From positions 1,612,001 through 1,676,000 of the forward strand of contig JAVHKY010000023.1 in assembly GCA_035079385.1 (NCBI GenBank): a stretch of DNA of 64,000 bases, given 5' to 3'. A program made the position numbers and the translations under genes. The DNA is from Aspidiotus rigidus (taxonomy: Eukaryota > Arthropoda > Insecta > Hemiptera > Diaspididae). The first letter of the stretch is position 1. Every line of letters begins with the position of its first letter. Below are positions 14,201 through 26,200 of the stretch, in pieces. The notes beneath the pieces were generated by a model. It was given only the letters and a program-made list of their open reading frames with translations, did no database searches and was not told the DNA's origin.

Positions 14201-17200
14201 AAGCTATACTTATTGGCTACTGGGATATCACTCGATCCTCAGTCTTGAAAGCAAACGCCGCATCTGCAAGCCCGCCTGGAGCTATGGGATCCAGCTGTGG
14301 GGAACTGCAGCAAAGTCAAATCGTGTAATTATCCTACAAGTCCAAAATAGAGCCCTGAGACTGATAACTACCAACACGACTCTTCACCGTGACCTTCTAA
14401 TCAACTCTGTGGACAACATGGTCAAAAAACATGCAGAGAAGCATATTTAACGCTTACACAGACACCCCAACATTGAGGCGCTTCAGCTCCTGGATGACAC
14501 CAACTCAATCAAAAGGCTTCAACGATGGAAACCTCTCGATCTACGGTTTATGGATTAGTAATAGCATATCACATCTGTGTAATGTAAAATCTACTTATAT
14601 ACAAATTGCAGCCCCACTCGCTGGAGCGTGGCTCATTCTGTTAAATATCCCCTGTTCGATATCGGTGTATGCTTCTTATGTAGTAGGCAGTTCTGATAAT
14701 ATATTATTTAAAAAAAAAAAAGTTAATGGTAGAATGAACCCGATGGTCCATACCATGCCTTCCAGCTATTGAAAAGCTCTCTGAAATGCTAGTTCGCCCT
14801 TACCCTCTTGAAAAATATGTATCTAACATAATATTTGCCAACTCAAAAATAATATTTATCGTTTCCCCGATGGTCTTCCTACAGGGTCTCCTGTAGCCCC
14901 TCTAATTAGCGACATTTTCATGAGCAACCTGGAAAATTAAATTTTCTCCAACAACATGCTTGTGAGTCAATAGTTTCTATCTTTCTATTAAATTCACCCT
15001 CGAGATCGGCAGTTCCAAAATTAATTTCTTAGATCTCACCATAACCATTGCAGACAGCTCCATTTCATCAACCCCCCCCCCCCCCCATGACGGAATTTCG
15101 AGTCGCGACTATTGCCATCATTTTGTTCCCATTTTGTTCAACAAATTTTTAATTTTGTTCACTCGTCGTTTCCCCGCTACATCCATTTTTCAAATTTGGG
15201 GGGGGGGATGCAGCCCCCCCCCATCTTCAAATTTTGCGTTCAAATCCAAGTGATAATTTTGTTCACATTTCGTTCAATTGTTGTTCAAGAAACTTTGGAT
15301 TTTGTTCACCCATCATTTCTCCGCTTCATATACATTTAACATTTTGGGGCCTAAGGAAATGTTTGCGCTAAATCTGTCGTAGCGCAAAAACGCAAAACGT
15401 TAGACGTATAGTTTAAATTTACGAATTTTGTATCTCAATTTTATTTTTAATTTGAGCCATATCTGAAGTTTCTACGACTTCTCTGAGCCGAGTTATGGAG
15501 CAAAAGTGCCGAAAATTTACCAAATCGCCAGGGTTCCCAAAATAGGGCTTGAAAATTGATTAATTTACAGTATTGAGGTGAATTTCGAAAATATTAATAT
15601 CAAATTATCGTTTCTTGAGTGAATTTGGACGGGGGATAACGAGAAAAATAGTAACTAAATCCTAAGAAGCACCAAAATGGGTTAATAAGCCCAAAACGGG
15701 TCAAAATTTCCCCAAGCTGGAAAATCGTTCGAACTTTTGAATTGTAATTCGATTTTTAAGTGGAATTTCGCACTGAGTCCGAAAAAAATGTTTAAAAAAT
15801 TCTTTGAAACATCGACATGGGTTAATGGGCCCAAAAGAGGTCAAAATTTCCCCAAATTGGAAAATTGTTCAAACTTTCAAATTTTAATTCGATTTTCAAG
15901 TGGAATTTTGCGTTGAGTCTGAAAACTTGCTTAAACAGTTCTTCGAAGCATCAAAAAGGGCCAAAATTTTCCCAAATTGGAAAATAGTTCGAACTTTCAA
16001 ATCATAATCCAATTTTCAAGTGGCATTTTGCGCAGAGTCCGAAAAAAATCCTTGAAAAATTCCTCAAAGCACCAAAATGGGTTAACGGACCCGAAACGGG
16101 CCAAAATGTCCCCAAATTGGAAAATTGTTCAAACTTTCAAATTTTAATTCGATATTCAAGTGGGCGGCCAACATGAATTCGGTATAGAAAGCCCACTTAC
16201 ACTGACCTCTTTCTACCCTTGACTTTTTTATCGGGGAACCCACTATCCCTTTTGTTGGGGGTACTTCCAGGAATTTATCGTGCGCGAGCGAGGTTGATGA
16301 CGTCACGGAGAGGGGAGGGGGACTTGGAAAAATTCCTACCTCCGAGTAGGGGGACTTGGGAAGACGACGGCTTCCTTGAAATTGCAGCGCGTTCAAGTCG
16401 TCACGTCATGATTTTAGGACTTGGAAAACTTCAGGCTCTAGGGGACTCGGGCGCTGCCATTGCAGCCGCATCTAATTTTTCATTTTCGTGTTTGTATTCG
16501 TGATTCAATATTTTTGATCATGGTCTTCGGCCGAAACGCGTCACAAATATTATACTACCATATTTGGGGTATATTGAGAGTCTTTGTGGATTTAGTATTT
16601 CTCGCTCTTTGAACCGTACGTGTAATTGCATGGCTCCTTAATTCAATGGAAAAACAAGGGGGAAAAATAGTAGAAGTGCAAGGTAGTGTGCCATTGGATA
16701 AAAGATACACAAGTGAGATTTCTCGATATTTTTCCAGTATATCATATCAGAATGTAGGTACCGGGATTACAATTTTTTTCTCATGTTTTTACTGAATCTC
16801 TCGCCCATGTTTTTTGCTTGGCTAAAGAAATAATGATTGGAAAATTGTGTCTACGCTACTGTTTCCCAGGCCTGATTTATATTTAGTTTTTCTTTGTGGA
16901 AAAATGATATTGTTAGTATTAGACGGAGACTGACCTGGATCGGTAAACTTTCACCCTTCACTTTCGGAATGCTCTCTTCATAGCAGTAGCGCAACCAGGA
17001 TTCAAAAAAGGGCCATCATTTTCCTACACACCATCTTCAGTAAATTTAATAGAAGCAATTTATGTGTTTGTGCAATTAAAATATTATCTACGACTAGTAT
17101 ATTTTTATGTTTGCGGTTTTATGAACCTTGTAAAAACTCAACAAGAGAATGAAAAAGAAGTCTAGAAAAGGGGAAATTTAGTATCGCTTCTCTTTAGACC

Positions 17201-20200
17201 TTAGTCCTTCTCTTCAGAGTGTCCTTTTGGTTTCAATGAGTTTATTTGTCCCAGTAACATCTCTTGTCCCAGGCTAGACGTTGTTCGTCGAGTCTGTCTG
17301 CGTAGTATGAAACGAAATTCTCGATTTTCAATTCATTGAATATAGCTTTCAACCGCTCTGGTATGATACGTAAAGAAAATTAATGGTTTAATGAAGGATG
17401 CGATCATCTCGAATACAACAAGATATAATTACTGTATCGGCGAGAAGCGAGAAGAATTTATCGATCGAATGATTTCCTCGTAAGACGACGTATTATATAT
17501 CGATTAAAACATTTTATTCCCATTTTCGGTAAAAAAAATTATCCGTCGTATCGTGCGTTCGTATAGTGAAAGCCGAAGAAGATCGCGTGCTCTCGAATCC
17601 CCCCTTCTTCGTTCTTCATCCGCGTGTTACGGCGGCGATAAATTACTTTATAATTTTTTAAATAAAATTTTTATAGTACCATTAATTTGACAGTTTGCAC
17701 GTAGCGCGCCCATATGTAGGCGGAATTTTTAGAACACGCGCGTACCGACGACGATCGTCTAATTTTCTTTCATTTTTCCTCTTCATTGCAGACCTATTTT
17801 AGTTTTGAAATGCGAACAAGGATTCGTGGGATATAAAGCCGGCTCCAATTTCCAACTGGAATGTAATAAAGCGAGTTACGAAACGATACAAGTCGAACGT
17901 TCCGATCGCGGAGTCGTCTTCTTCAAAGGTATGGCTTACACATATATTCGCTATCTATTTTTCTATACGTGCGGTTGTGGTCGATACAAATTAATTGAAT
18001 ATTTTTTCACTCGATCTCATAAGCCAAATACACACCTTGCCACGTTTTTATGTACATTAATAATGTAAGCTATAAGATTAATGACCCGGTAGATATTGAA
18101 ATTCCGCTCTGCGAATGTGCAGCCCCGCGAGCGATAGATGAACGATATCAAACAGTAGGCTAATCGTGCAATTGTAGCTTTGTTTTCCGGGCCCTCCTCG
18201 ACGACTAATCTGCTTGGGTATATATAGAATAGCTCGAAGAGAGTACCTATTCAATAATACGAGCGTAATTTTCTACTCAGGAGAGATAATTTAGAAATGA
18301 AATCAATTTTACGTCTCTCGTGCGTATAATGGTGTGATGTGTGTTCTTGTCTTTTTGAAACATTTTATGCGAGTACAAAAGAGTGCTGTTTCAAGACAAA
18401 CCTAATGACGTGCAACTGCATTTTTGTGATGAGAGAGAGTGTTCTAGACTTGTAACCACCGCAATCAGAAAGTTTTTTGAAGATACAAACGGGTCAAGTC
18501 GAGTTGGATACGTCATTACAGTGGTGTAGCTGGGTGCTAGGGATAGGAAGGAAATGAATTTCACCTTTTCAAGCCTCTGTGTTGGGTCTGAGCCAGGAAT
18601 TGCGTGACCGTCCGTGTGATCTTGAGACTTGGAAAAATCTCAACCATCGAGCTATGAACCTAATGTTTACTGTATGTTATATATGTATACATTATCACCA
18701 ACGTTTGGGATATACAGTAGGCTAAACTAGGCTTAGTATAGTGTAACGTAATACTTGAGTCAAACTAGGCCGTGACCTACTTTGAGGGCAGTATGTTTGA
18801 CTGATCATAGAGATTAACCTAGTTTATCCTAGTATCGCTTGTGTCGCATGTGGAGACGCCCGTCCTCCATGGTGAAGTGTATGCGCGTTGTCCCCCCCCC
18901 CATACCGGAATAGACCCTTTCGGGTATAACTTGAATGTTGAAAGAATCTGGTCGGCGAACCCCCGCCTTCTTGGCAACCGCCAAGCTGTGATACCCCAGG
19001 AATGCAAACATTAGCGTACACACCAGACGCTATACTTAGAACTGAGCCACTGTCGGAGTTTCGCTTCTTCTTCTTCTTCTTTCTTGAAGTCCCTGTATGA
19101 TTTCTCTTCTTTTTACAGAGTGTTCTCTGTAATATTATGTAGATGGTATACACAGGTTTCGAGTAGCCCATGGCGGGGTTCCGAATTAGTCTATTCCATT
19201 CAACTGCGGCTGCAAACGCAGACACTTGATTCCAAGCTTCTTCGGAATTTAATATGGTTGCTACCAAGGTACGACCGCAATCTCTTACAATGACCGACTA
19301 AGGGTTCTGGGTCAAAACCCCGAATCCAATCGCCTGACAAAAATTCAACTTTTTTGAAATCGTCCCCTCCATTCAAGCTTCAACGGTTTGCCGCTACAGT
19401 AAATGTAGAGAGCGCCTCCTTTGTGTTAAGATCTGAATATTTGTAGATCGAGGCACCACCCCACCCTTGATGAAGCAGCCATGGCCACTCAGCACCAGTT
19501 GAAAATTCAGCTGACCATAGCCACTTGGCACACGGGTCGTTCATTTCCCTCGCTTACTCTATTCCCGAGTAAAAATTTCCTCCGAATCCAATATACATCA
19601 CTAACTAGAGAACAAATTTCGTTATGCCATTCAAGGAGGATTTTCCGACATTTCGCTGAATTCAAATTCTTTGGCCGTGAACATCAATAGATTTCTTATA
19701 GTTCCTTCAGTGTCAAAAGAATCTTCTCAGGGAAATTCCCTCTTCTTGGCAATCACCAAGTTGCGATGTCTCTTTGCGTGCAAACTTCCACACAATCACG
19801 AGAAACAACTCAAACCTAAATCTACTTCTTCTGTCTTCATGTCCCTATGCTTGATCTTCTTCCTGATGCAGAGTTTCGTCACGTGGGTGGCACACAAGTA
19901 TTGATGAGACCGGCCATACCGTGGTTCTGCATTTTCCTCTCCCATTTCTTGTCCGTCTTCTTCTTCATCACTGTGGCTGCAAATGCAGACACTTTGTTCC
20001 CTGCTTGTACAGAATCTAAGATGGTGACTATCAGGCTACTCGGAACGGTCGTTTCGGCGACCCCAATCTCTTGCAGTGACTGATTAAGCTCGCCCCGAAC
20101 CCTTCTCCGCCTCACACTCAAATAAGGTGTGCTGTGGTCCATCGCATCCCACCCTTGATCGCAGTGCGAACACGTAGCTTGATCAACTTTCCTTCTATTC

Positions 20201-23200
20201 TAATGAAGGTACTTGTTGCAGCAGCCATGGCCGCTTAACTTCTGCGTCACTTGAAATTTAGCTGACCATTGTTGACAGCATACTCAAAGAGTAGAGTAAA
20301 CGAAAAAACCAATTACAAAGACCGCAGATATAAAGGAGAAGATGCGAGATCTTTCGGTTAACAAACCATCATCGGGCAAAGTTAGAAAGCCACTGACCCA
20401 GATACGACTCATAAAACAGAATACCAACGAGATCAGGATTGAACGAGCGAGCCCTCGCGAGGTGACCCAAACTCGTAGACCAATTCGACTAAACCTTCGT
20501 CGGGAAAATACCTGTTGAGTACGGTAATATCGTCACTGTTCAGATGACGCACTATTTCGATATTTTCCAACGCAACGCGCTTGAAGTAAGAATTCTCCTT
20601 GTAGAGAAGGGTAGCCGAACCTTCCTTGAAACTATGACCACTGGAGATAAGGTGGTCCGCAAAGGCCGAATCACCCAAATTACCTTTCTCCCAGGCCTTA
20701 AGGTGCTCCTCTACTCGAATTCCAAGCTGGCGACCCGTCTCGCCTATGTATACGCCGTTACAATCCTTGCACTCCAATTTGTACACCCCGCTCCTCTCCC
20801 CCCGCGGGATGGGGTCCTTTAGCCTAACAAACAAACCCCTCACAGTAGTGAGGTTATAAAAAGCAGGCCTGAAGCCAAAGGGGCGGAGGACACGAGTCAG
20901 CTTGGATGAAAACTCACCCAAAAACGGGAGCTTGATCCAACGTAATCTCTTATTATTATTACCACTCAGGTCGCGGGGGAGGGAAGTGGTAGAATCAAGG
21001 CCCTTCCTCGTAAGTTTTTTATGGACCATACGGTCAATGTCCAAGTTGAGCTCATTCACAGCGGCCAAGTGCTTAATGGTCACCAGCTCCTTCTGGAAAG
21101 CTGGTTGACTTAGCGGAATGCTAGTCAGTCGATGAATAGACCATAAAAATTGGTCCCGGCGTGAATATTCAATCAGCTTGCGCTGAACTAGTCCGCGACA
21201 CGCCCCTCCCTCGTATAAACAATTACGCATGTGAGGTGATAGATAATCTGAAGAGGAAGACACAATAATGAGCTTGAAAGCACTGTCGTCTTAAAAATTT
21301 TTTTTATTACTTATACGACGATCGACGTTTCGAACGTACACACGTTCTTCTTCAGGATCGATAAATACTACAATGAGTAAAGCTATTAACAGGAACAAAA
21401 CGGAGTAGCACAGGGAGCGTGAAAGAAGAAGAAAGAAAGTAGATTACTCACGATTATTATACGAGTAAATCGCTGGCGAATAAAAGTTACTAATCCTGTA
21501 GCTGTCGGTTTTAAAGTTTATACTGTCCTTACATTTCATAATTTCTATCGCTTCACGAATTTTTCTTTTCCTATCATGCTTTTCGAAGCAACAAATGGAC
21601 GCTCTATCAACATCCGCAGCTCTGGCCATCTCATAGAGGAGTTGGGGAAAATTGATGTGCGAGAAGACGATATTATGGTTTCGTTTGACGCGGTTTCTTT
21701 ATTCACCAATATTCCGATTACCTTGGCGATCCAGACGGTTGATGAGAGATGGCAGGACATCCTCTCGTTCACCTCCATCAACAAAGAGATGTTTCTAAAA
21801 GCCTTGAAGTTTTGTTTAGAGAAGGGATATTGTTGCTATCAAGGCAAGTTCTACTCGCAAATCGAAGGTATGGCAATGGGCAACCCTTTATCGCCTATTG
21901 TTGCGGAGCTAGTTCTTGACAAATTATTTATGACGCTGAAAAATAGTTACAATTTTACTTGTTTATTTAAGTATGTCGACGATAGTTTGTTTATTTTGAA
22001 TCCTGACCTCCTTGACAGTGTTTTCGAATCGTTGAACAGTTTTCATGACCGTCTTTGTTTTACTTTAGAAAAAGAAAAGAGTAACGCGATCAATTTCCTG
22101 GATGTAACTATCGTTAAGAATCAAGACCTTACTCTTAAATTTAAACACTACAAAAAACCGACATACACTGGTCGAATTATTAATTTTCATTCTAATCAGC
22201 CGTTTCATTTTAAAGTTAATACCGCCAGAAACATTTTTAAGAATAGACTTAGTATTTCAGACCCTCAGTATCATGATGACCTTAAAGTAGAATTTAGTAA
22301 TTTACTTAAATATAATAATTATCCGGACACTTTCATTAATTCTATTATATATTCTAACGTAACTAACCCCTCCCCCCCTTTTGAATAACGTAAATACTGA
22401 AAGGAAAAAATTTTTTTCTATTCCTTTCATTGGTACCCCCAGTATTATGATAAAGAAGCTCCTTATGAGCCTTGACTCTAGATTTAACGTAACGTTCAGT
22501 ACTATCAACAGAAATAATCGATTTTTCACTAAAGTTAAAGATAAATTTGCCCAAGGAGAGTGCTCAGGCCTAGTCTATGATATTCCTTGTAGTAATTGTG
22601 ATTCTCATTATATTGGCGAAACGAGACAGTTGCTTCGTTGTAGAATAAGTCAACATAAAAGTGATGTAAAACTTAAACAAAAATGTACGGCCTTATGTGA
22701 GCACTCTCATGGTGAGGGACATCTTTTTGATTTTGAAAATGCGTCCATTTGTTGCTTCGAAAAGCATGATAGGAAAAGAAAAATTCGTGAAGCGATAGAA
22801 ATTATGAAATGTAAGGACAGTATAAACTTTAAAACCGACAGCTACAGGATTAGTAACTTTTATTCGCCAGCGATTTACTCGTATAATAATCGTGAGTAAT
22901 CTACTTTCTTTCTTCTTCTTTCACGCTCCCTGTGCTGCTACTCCGTTTTGTTCCTGTTAATAGCTTTACTCATTGTAGTATTTATCGATCCTGAAGAAGA
23001 ACGTGTGTACGTTCGAAACGTCGATCGTCGTATAAGTAATAAAAAAATTTTTAAGACGACAGTGCTTTCAAGCTCATTATTGTGTTTATGATATATTCGT
23101 CTGGACAAGTCCTTTTATTATTTTCTGAAGAGGAAGGTCAGGGACCAGGGGTTAATCCTTACTAAAGCCGACAAGGGTAACGCGATCGTAGTCCTGGAGA

Positions 23201-26200
23201 AATCCTCCTACGTTTTCAAGGTTCAAGAAGTTCTCACTCAATGTGGAGCTATTGAAAATAGCTCTTTTAACTTTCCTAACTACGTCAAAGAGGTTAGGAA
23301 GGTTGTGAACGAGAGTGAGTTTATCATAAAAAGTTCTTCGCTCAAAAAAGCCCTGCTTGTACCTAACCCTGTTCCTCCCCTCCTCTATGGGTTGCCAAAT
23401 GTTCACAAGATGAATACTCCTATGCGGCCTGTCGTCTCCTACGTCTCCTCCCCTGCCTATTTTCTGGCCAAGTTCTTAGATCGTTGGTTCAAGTCTCGAA
23501 TCGAGTACGAGTCCCCCTACTCCGTTAAAAATTCGGTTTCTCTGGCCGAGAGGCTCAAAAATGTTACCTTGCCTCCGGGTAATAGCCTCTGCTCATTTGA
23601 TGTAGCCGGCTTCTTTCCCAACATATCAAAGGCCCATACTATGCAGTATATGGGTGACCTACTTGTAAAGTTCAACATTCCTCATAACGAGATACAGGAA
23701 TTTTTTGGCCTCCTTAATGCGTGCTGGTCCCCTAACTTCTGTAAGTTCAATGGGAAATTTTACGAGTTTCCTGAGGAGGTAGGAATCCCCATCGGCTCTC
23801 CTTTGGGCTCTCTCGTTTCGGAGATATTTTTGTCCAGATTTGAGGTTGACTTGTTTTCCTCTGGCCAAGTGCTACTGAGTCACATCCATTACTGGCCCTG
23901 ATATGTGGACAATATATTAGTACCACTTCCCTCCCCCGCGATCTGAGTGGTAATAATAATAAGAGATTACGTTGGATCAAGCTCCCGTTTTTGGGTGAGT
24001 TTTCATCCAAGCTGACTCGTGTCCTCCGCCCCTTTGGCTTCAGGCCTGCTTTTTATAACCTCACTACTGTGAGGGGTTTGTTTGTTAGGCTAAAGGACCC
24101 CATCCCGCGGGGGGAAAGGAGCGGGGTGTACAAATTGGAGTGCAAGGATTGTAACGGCGTATACATAGGCGAGACGGGTCGCCAGCTTGGAATTCGAGTA
24201 GAGGAGCACCTTAAGGCCTGGGAGAAAGGTAATTTGGGTGATTCGGCCTTTGCGGACCACCTTATCTCCAGTGGTCATAGTTTCAAGGAAGGTTCGGCTA
24301 CCCTTCTCCACAAGGAGAATTCTTACTTCAAGCGCGTTGCGTTGGAAAATATCGAAATAGTGCGTCATCTGAACAGTGACGATGTTACCGTACTCAACAG
24401 GTATTTTCCCGACGAAGGTTTAGTTGAATTGGTCTACAAGTTTGAGTCACCTCGCGAGGGCTCGCTCGTTCAATCCTGATCTCGTTGGTATTCTGTTTTA
24501 TGAGTCGTATCTGGGTCAGTGGCGTTCTAACTTTGCCCGATGATGGTTTGTTAACCGAAAGATCTCGTATCTTCTCCTTTATATCTGCGGTCTTTGTAAT
24601 TGGTTTTTTCGTTTACTCTCTTCTGTCATTATGTCGAGCCGTAACGTTTCGGACCGTGTCAATTCTATTGACCATTGTTGGTTCCTCCACTTGGCACAAG
24701 CTCACTCTAAGCAATTCTCGTTTTACATTTCTCAAACAAGAACCCGTAAACCCTTTGATTTTCTTCTCCTTTGCTTTGAAAGCCACCGCTCTCTCCTCGG
24801 CAAGGAGCTCGAGTGATGGTGAACGTGCTAAAACGCAAAGGGCCTCCGTTTAGACTGTGCGGTAGACACAAAGACAACTCAGCGTAACTCTTCGTTAGAT
24901 CTTTTCCATATCTTTCCTTTTGTAGCTTATTTACATGGAGTTGGTCCACACTACCATATAGAAGGATCGACAAAGCCGTGCTCATCGTAGTCGTTTCTTT
25001 TGCTTCCCTCAGCCCTCCTAGGTTTGTCATCAGGCGGCTTCAGTAGGTCACTATACTGCCCGCCTTCTTCGCTGCCATCAGGAAACGGTCCTGACGCTCA
25101 GCTTTGAATCAAACCAGATACCCAGATACTTCATCACCTTCTTGATCGTAATTTCCACACTTAGTGGGTGAGAGGGGGGTGGACTGAACTTTCGAAGGCT
25201 CGTGAATAATTTGGCCTCTGTCTTTTCTACAGCGAGTTCTTTTCTGGCCGACTCGATGGAACGCGTCATGCCTCTAGGGCCCAGTTAATCCTGCTTTCCA
25301 CCGTTACAATTATTTCGGCAGTGCATAGCAGACAAGCTTGATGCCTTGAAGATCTTGTCAAATGCGCTTGGATTTGACCAGCTGAACTTTCACCTAACGC
25401 ATGTGTTAAGCGGCCATGGCTGCTTCAAGTGCATACCTCCAGTATGTCATCCACATAGCAGATAAGCTTAACACTCGGTGGCAGCTTCACTTACTTTGAA
25501 AATCCCGTTAATTACGACACACCATAAGAGTGGCCCCAGGACCGACCCCTGTCGCACCCCACAAGTAACTGGGTGCTTTTCTGCATTAGCAGACGTATCA
25601 GCTAGGATTTCTCGACCGCTAAGATGGGTGCTGGTCATCCTGAGCCGGTTCGCGGGCACTTCTGCGCCCATGTGGGCTTCCAGTATCCTCTCCCATGGAG
25701 TCGAGTTGAACGCATTTCTCATGTCGAGGCTGAGAGCTGCGCAAAACTGACGCGTAGTCATTGCTGACTCGGCTATCCTCTTCAGCCTAATGTACCGCGT
25801 CCATTTTAACCACTCTTTCCTTTAGTTACCTTCAAGTCAATTGGCTATCACTCTGTCTAAGAGTTTGCCCCCGTTGTCTATAGCAGACAAAGTGGTTGAT
25901 AAGAGGATGGTTGGCCAGGTGGTTTATCTTTCTTAGATACTAGTATTAGGCCTATACCATGTTATTCAGATTACGTTGAGTTAGACCTATCATAGTCTAT
26001 TCAGGCTAAATGTTTGGCCTGTACTAGAATTAAACCTACCACAGCAAGTTCTATATTACGGTTAATTGAACTATTTAGGCTCACCCGGGAGCCATAGAGT
26101 CTCAGGTAGAGTATACGAAGACCTATACTAGGCTAGGTTAGTTGGTGAACGAGGTGTAGAGATGAGCCCCTGAGCCACTTTACCTACCACAGAGTATTCT

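Larger units (their letters stand above)
21260..23123 (+). mobile_element. Inner Penelope-like element nested in the outer one
   Basis: The element is flanked by the 13-bp direct repeat TCTGAAGAGGAAG (21247-21259 and 23124-23136). Its left part (21260 to about 21610) is a near-exact inverted copy of its right end (about 22740-23090). Between them are an N-terminally truncated reverse transcriptase (about 21600-22388) and a GIY-YIG endonuclease (22381-22899). The near-identity of its arms suggests recent arrival. Truncation of the RT N-terminus and a frame break make it non-autonomous. Confidence 0.82.
20275..24668 (+). mobile_element. Outer Penelope-like element with inverted 3' arms
   Basis: The element is flanked by the 12-bp direct repeat TGACCATTGTTG (20263-20274 and 24669-24680), a target duplication inside the R1-type LINE. 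Removing it restores an R1 segment resembling the one at 19500-19540. It has a + strand body (RT 23135-23901, endonuclease 23922-24479). The left arm (20275-21259) is an inverted copy of the 3' part including the whole endonuclease. Inverted terminal segments are a known trait of PLEs. The two arms differ at only a few bases, so the copy is fairly young. An inner PLE splits it at 21260-23123. Confidence 0.8.
19718..25860 (-). mobile_element. R1-type LINE interrupted by a Penelope-like element
   Basis: The reverse transcriptase lies on the - strand at 25860-24669. It shows 'LDMRNAFNSTPWERI' (motif A), 'GVRQGSVLGPLLW' (motif B, about 25500-25560), a 'CYVDDIL' motif C near 25445-25465, and 'MKYLGIWFDSKL' and 'TNLGGLREAK...LSILLYGS' downstream. 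The C-terminal end continues at 20262-19718 ('QAGNKVSAFAATVM'). The gap 20275-24668 is a PLE insertion. About 110 bp at 25300-25440 looks inverted relative to the rest ('DQLNFHLTHVLSGHGCF' on the + strand). Stops show it is dead. Confidence 0.7.
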
